Under the pieces are notes generated by a model. It saw only the letters and a program-made list of their open reading frames with translations, was not told the origin of the DNA and searched no databases. Of a stretch of DNA of 64,000 nt, positions 61,877 through 64,000 are shown piece by piece. Position 1 is the stretch's first letter; each line of letters starts with the position of its first letter. A program made the position numbers and the translations under genes. The stretch lies in contig OZ241915.1 in assembly GCA_965203795.1 (NCBI GenBank), positions 930,001 to 994,000 of the forward strand, given 5' to 3'. The DNA comes from CBDBBY01 sp965203795 (GTDB lineage Bacteria > Pseudomonadota > Alphaproteobacteria > Rhodobacterales > Rhodobacteraceae).

Positions 61877-64000
61877 TTAAGTGGCGGCAAATGACTTGGG
61901 AATTGCGACCTTGAAGGATCGCTCATCCGCGTCGGTGAGGTAGAGGTCGACGTCATAGCCCTGATCGTCGAGGAAGTTGAAAATCCGTTTTGGCGCGGCA
62001 TTCAAATAGGGAACCAGCAGAACCGCTATTCGATGATGGGTGCTGGCCGGAAAGCGCGCCCTCAGATGAGTGCTGATTTCGAGGCCCTCATAGTCCTTGG
62101 GATCGACATCCGGAAAGCCCGTTATCTGGTCGAGCGTCGCATCCCCGCCTTCTGACCACAGGATTTTGCCGTAGAAGCCGACACGCTGGCCGGTGTAGCG
62201 GAAAGTGTCGCTTCCGAGCTCCATCGGGCCGTTGGCATGCAGTAGCCAATCGACTGTGACGGGGCTTTCCGCATCGACGGTATCCACGAACACGAAGTAC
62301 TCGTCACGCACGAAATAGACGTCGCGGCGGGCCAAGGTCACTTCGGGCGTCAGCGATTTGTACGCGGCCGTCGCGTCGCCGCTGATGAATGTGTGGTCTT
62401 CGCGCTCTTCAGCGGCGAGGATCCGGCCCGAAGAGGCAAGCGCCTGCGCCTTGTCCTTCCCGGCATACTGCCCTTGTCCGTTGATCAGAATCGCGTTCTT
62501 GGATCGCGTCTGGCGGCGCCAGACCTGATGCATGGAGCTGTTGAAGGCGACGTAGTGGCCGGACTGGATCGCCAAATCTTCGCCAAAGGCGCTCAGGCAG
62601 AAGGCGTTTTGGTCGCCATGGCTGTGGCTGATCGAACCAAATCGGCTTGATTTCATCACGAACTGGATGTGCCGATCAGGATCGTCCATGTGGGTCTGGA
62701 TCGCGGCCCAGCCGATGCCCTTGAAATGCTTCAGACGCCCGGTAGGGGCGGCGCCGTCTACCTGATCGAAGTCATGGCGGTAGACCATGTCGTCGAAGTT
62801 CAGATCCCACCACCCGTAGTTGTAAAAGGCCATTTCGGTGCCGGGATCGTTTTTGACGACCTCGTCGAAGTACCACTGATAGGCCGGATTGCCGGTCACG
62901 CCCGCGAACTGCCGCAGATTGTATCCGATCTTCAGCGCCGGCAGATCTCCCATCGTGCTGTCGTCGCCGAAAGTCGCTCGGCGGGTATCCGGCGCTTTGG
63001 TGTAGAGCGGAAAATCCCCTGTTTTCCGCAAAAACGGCCGTTCGTAGAGATCGATGCCCGTGTAGGATCGAAGCAGGTTCGCCGCATCAATCAGATAGGC
63101 CATACCGGTTGTCCAATAGTGCGGACCTTCCGCCCAGCCGCCGTCGGAGTCGCCCCACGGACTGTAGACGGCGGAAAGGAATTCTACGGAATAATGCAGC
63201 CATTCCTCGGCCTGCGGCTCTTCCCCGAGCATCGTGATGCAGGCTGGGATCAAAACCGCGGAAATCGAGCGCACGGCATGGCTGTCGTACGGGAAGATGT
63301 GGATCGAAGCATTCTTGATCGCATGATCCGCTACTTGGCGGGTGCGGGCTAGGAGCGCGGCGCGAACGGTCACGCGTTCGTGCTCGTTCAATTCTCCATG
63401 CAGCCAGTCGTAGCCCCACGCGAGCGCCAAGCAGACGCGGAACGCCCATTCATCGGTATAGGCGCGCGAGGTTTTGCCGTTCGGGTTCCAGGATGCGGCT
63501 TCCAAAAGCCAGGCTTTCGCGGTGTCCAGATGCGCCGCGTCGTTCAGGATTTGGCCGGCGACAGCCAAATGCCGGATCGCGTAAATCAACTCTTGGCAAT
63601 CAATGTAGGTTTGCCGCCAGATTGGGGCGACGCGCTTGTCGTTGGGATATCCGGCGGGCTCGGGCATAGGCGGCTTGCCTGTCCAAGGCTTCACCGAATT
63701 CTCGAAAAAGTTTGCCCAATTGCAGTGCCGGTCATCCCTTGCGACCGCCGCCTTGAACGCCTCGAGCTTGTCGGGGCCGAGCCAAAGTCGTGGGCGTGCC
63801 TGATCGGCATGGGCGAAGCGGTCCGCGCGGCTTGCCAAGGGCGTTTCGGGCAGTTCGGACGCGACGGCGAAAGCGCGCGAAACGCTCCAGTCGCTGGCTT
63901 GGTCGCCTTCCGCCCACAATGCGTAGGACCACGAATAGTCGCCCGGCTCCAGCGCTGCGGGCGGCGTGAAAAAGTTGACCGGGATGCCTTCGAATAGACG
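61877..64000 (-). CDS. Oligoalginate lyase, polysaccharide lyase family 15-like (5' end outside window)
   Basis: At least 707 residues; the frame is open to the right edge, so the start is missing. The visible N-terminal part (FFTPPAALEPGDYSWSYALW) is a beta-sandwich lead as in PL15 enzymes. The toroid domain follows (GYDWLHGELNEHERVTVRAA, FPYDSHAVRSISAVL), then SDGGWAEGPHYWTTGMAYLI. The catalytic-region beta domain has SISHSHGDQNAFCLSAFGED and LAIQSGHYVAF. This recalls Agrobacterium Atu3025-type exo-oligoalginate lyases, which release unsaturated monouronate from chain ends. Heparinase II/III-like relatives are the alternative. No secretion signal can be judged because the start is absent. 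Confidence 0.85.
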   Translation of the reverse strand, partial: RLFEGIPVNFFTPPAALEPGDYSWSYALWAEGDQASDWSVSRAFAVASELPETPLASRADRFAHADQARPRLWLGPDKLEAFKAAVARDDRHCNWANFFENSVKPWTGKPPMPEPAGYPNDKRVAPIWRQTYIDCQELIYAIRHLAVAGQILNDAAHLDTAKAWLLEAASWNPNGKTSRAYTDEWAFRVCLALAWGYDWLHGELNEHERVTVRAALLARTRQVADHAIKNASIHIFPYDSHAVRSISAVLIPACITMLGEEPQAEEWLHYSVEFLSAVYSPWGDSDGGWAEGPHYWTTGMAYLIDAANLLRSYTGIDLYERPFLRKTGDFPLYTKAPDTRRATFGDDSTMGDLPALKIGYNLRQFAGVTGNPAYQWYFDEVVKNDPGTEMAFYNYGWWDLNFDDMVYRHDFDQVDGAAPTGRLKHFKGIGWAAIQTHMDDPDRHIQFVMKSSRFGSISHSHGDQNAFCLSAFGEDLAIQSGHYVAFNSSMHQVWRRQTRSKNAILINGQGQYAGKDKAQALASSGRILAAEEREDHTFISGDATAAYKSLTPEVTLARRDVYFVRDEYFVFVDTVDAESPVTVDWLLHANGPMELGSDTFRYTGQRVGFYGKILWSEGGDATLDQITGFPDVDPKDYEGLEISTHLRARFPASTHHRIAVLLVPYLNAAPKRIFNFLDDQGYDVDLYLTDADERSFKVAIPKSFAAT

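Noticed and set aside
1..64000. CRISPR arrays, complete insertion sequences, integrases, rRNA genes
   Set aside because: No regularly spaced repeats, no transposase or recombinase motifs with terminal repeats, and no rRNA-like sequence were seen by eye.

Overview
This 64-kb window is GC-rich chromosomal DNA. It most resembles an alphaproteobacterium. The signs are the nuoN-birA-coaX-rnj gene order, a complex I operon with a small membrane ORF between nuoE and nuoF, an NDUFS4-type accessory subunit encoded apart from that operon, class I lysyl-tRNA synthetase, and a CobH/CobL/CobI/CobJ/CobM-type cobalamin cluster. The genus cannot be fixed from the sequence. Genes are densely packed, with many ATGA-type overlaps.

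Layout. (1) 1-7973: cobalamin genes. The 3' end of cobA and then cobB run rightward and meet cbiX-cobH-cobL-cobI-(cbiG/cobJ fusion)-cobM running leftward. (2) 8.7-9.7 kb: a small AT-rich island with a two-TM coiled-coil protein coupled to an ImmA/IrrE-type protease. (3) 10-25.7 kb: housekeeping genes (ettA, nadD, terB-like, lysS-I, uvrB, NYN-domain protein, NDUFS4-like subunit, tRNA-Arg, a beta-keto acid cleavage enzyme, a methylglutaconyl-CoA hydratase-like enzyme, glnE, GDP-fucose synthase). Two decayed HigA-like antitoxins lie at 11.9 and 26.3 kb. (4) 26.1-29.5 kb: an AT-rich accessory segment with a 972-residue putative single-chain restriction-modification enzyme and a candidate 57-codon gene. 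(5) 29.6-37.6 kb: a circularly permuted ATP-grasp/alpha-E pair, then a divergent operon of a SpoIIE-like phosphatase response regulator, an RsbW-like kinase, a periplasmic binding protein and a histidine kinase, with a convergent STAS antagonist gene. Together these make a ligand-responsive partner-switching system. (6) 37.8-56.6 kb: N-formylglutamate amidohydrolase, the complete 14-subunit nuo operon, birA, coaX and RNase J. (7) 56.6-64 kb: a DEAD-box helicase, an SDR-fold protein lacking the catalytic Tyr/Lys, and an alginate-oligosaccharide locus (KdgF-like cupin, FadR-type GntR regulator, SDR probably reducing the unsaturated-uronate product, PL15 oligoalginate lyase running off the right edge).

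The most interesting items are the partner-switching operon with its own solute-binding sensor, the fused nuclease/methyltransferase in the AT-rich segment, the promoter-hairpin-terminator cassette just ahead of the NYN gene, the CbiG-CobJ fusion beside a His/Cys-rich CbiX, and the alginate locus with a strong promoter and a perfect palindrome as candidate control sites. No complete mobile element, CRISPR array or rRNA operon was seen. All functional calls come from motif recognition by eye; no database search was run.
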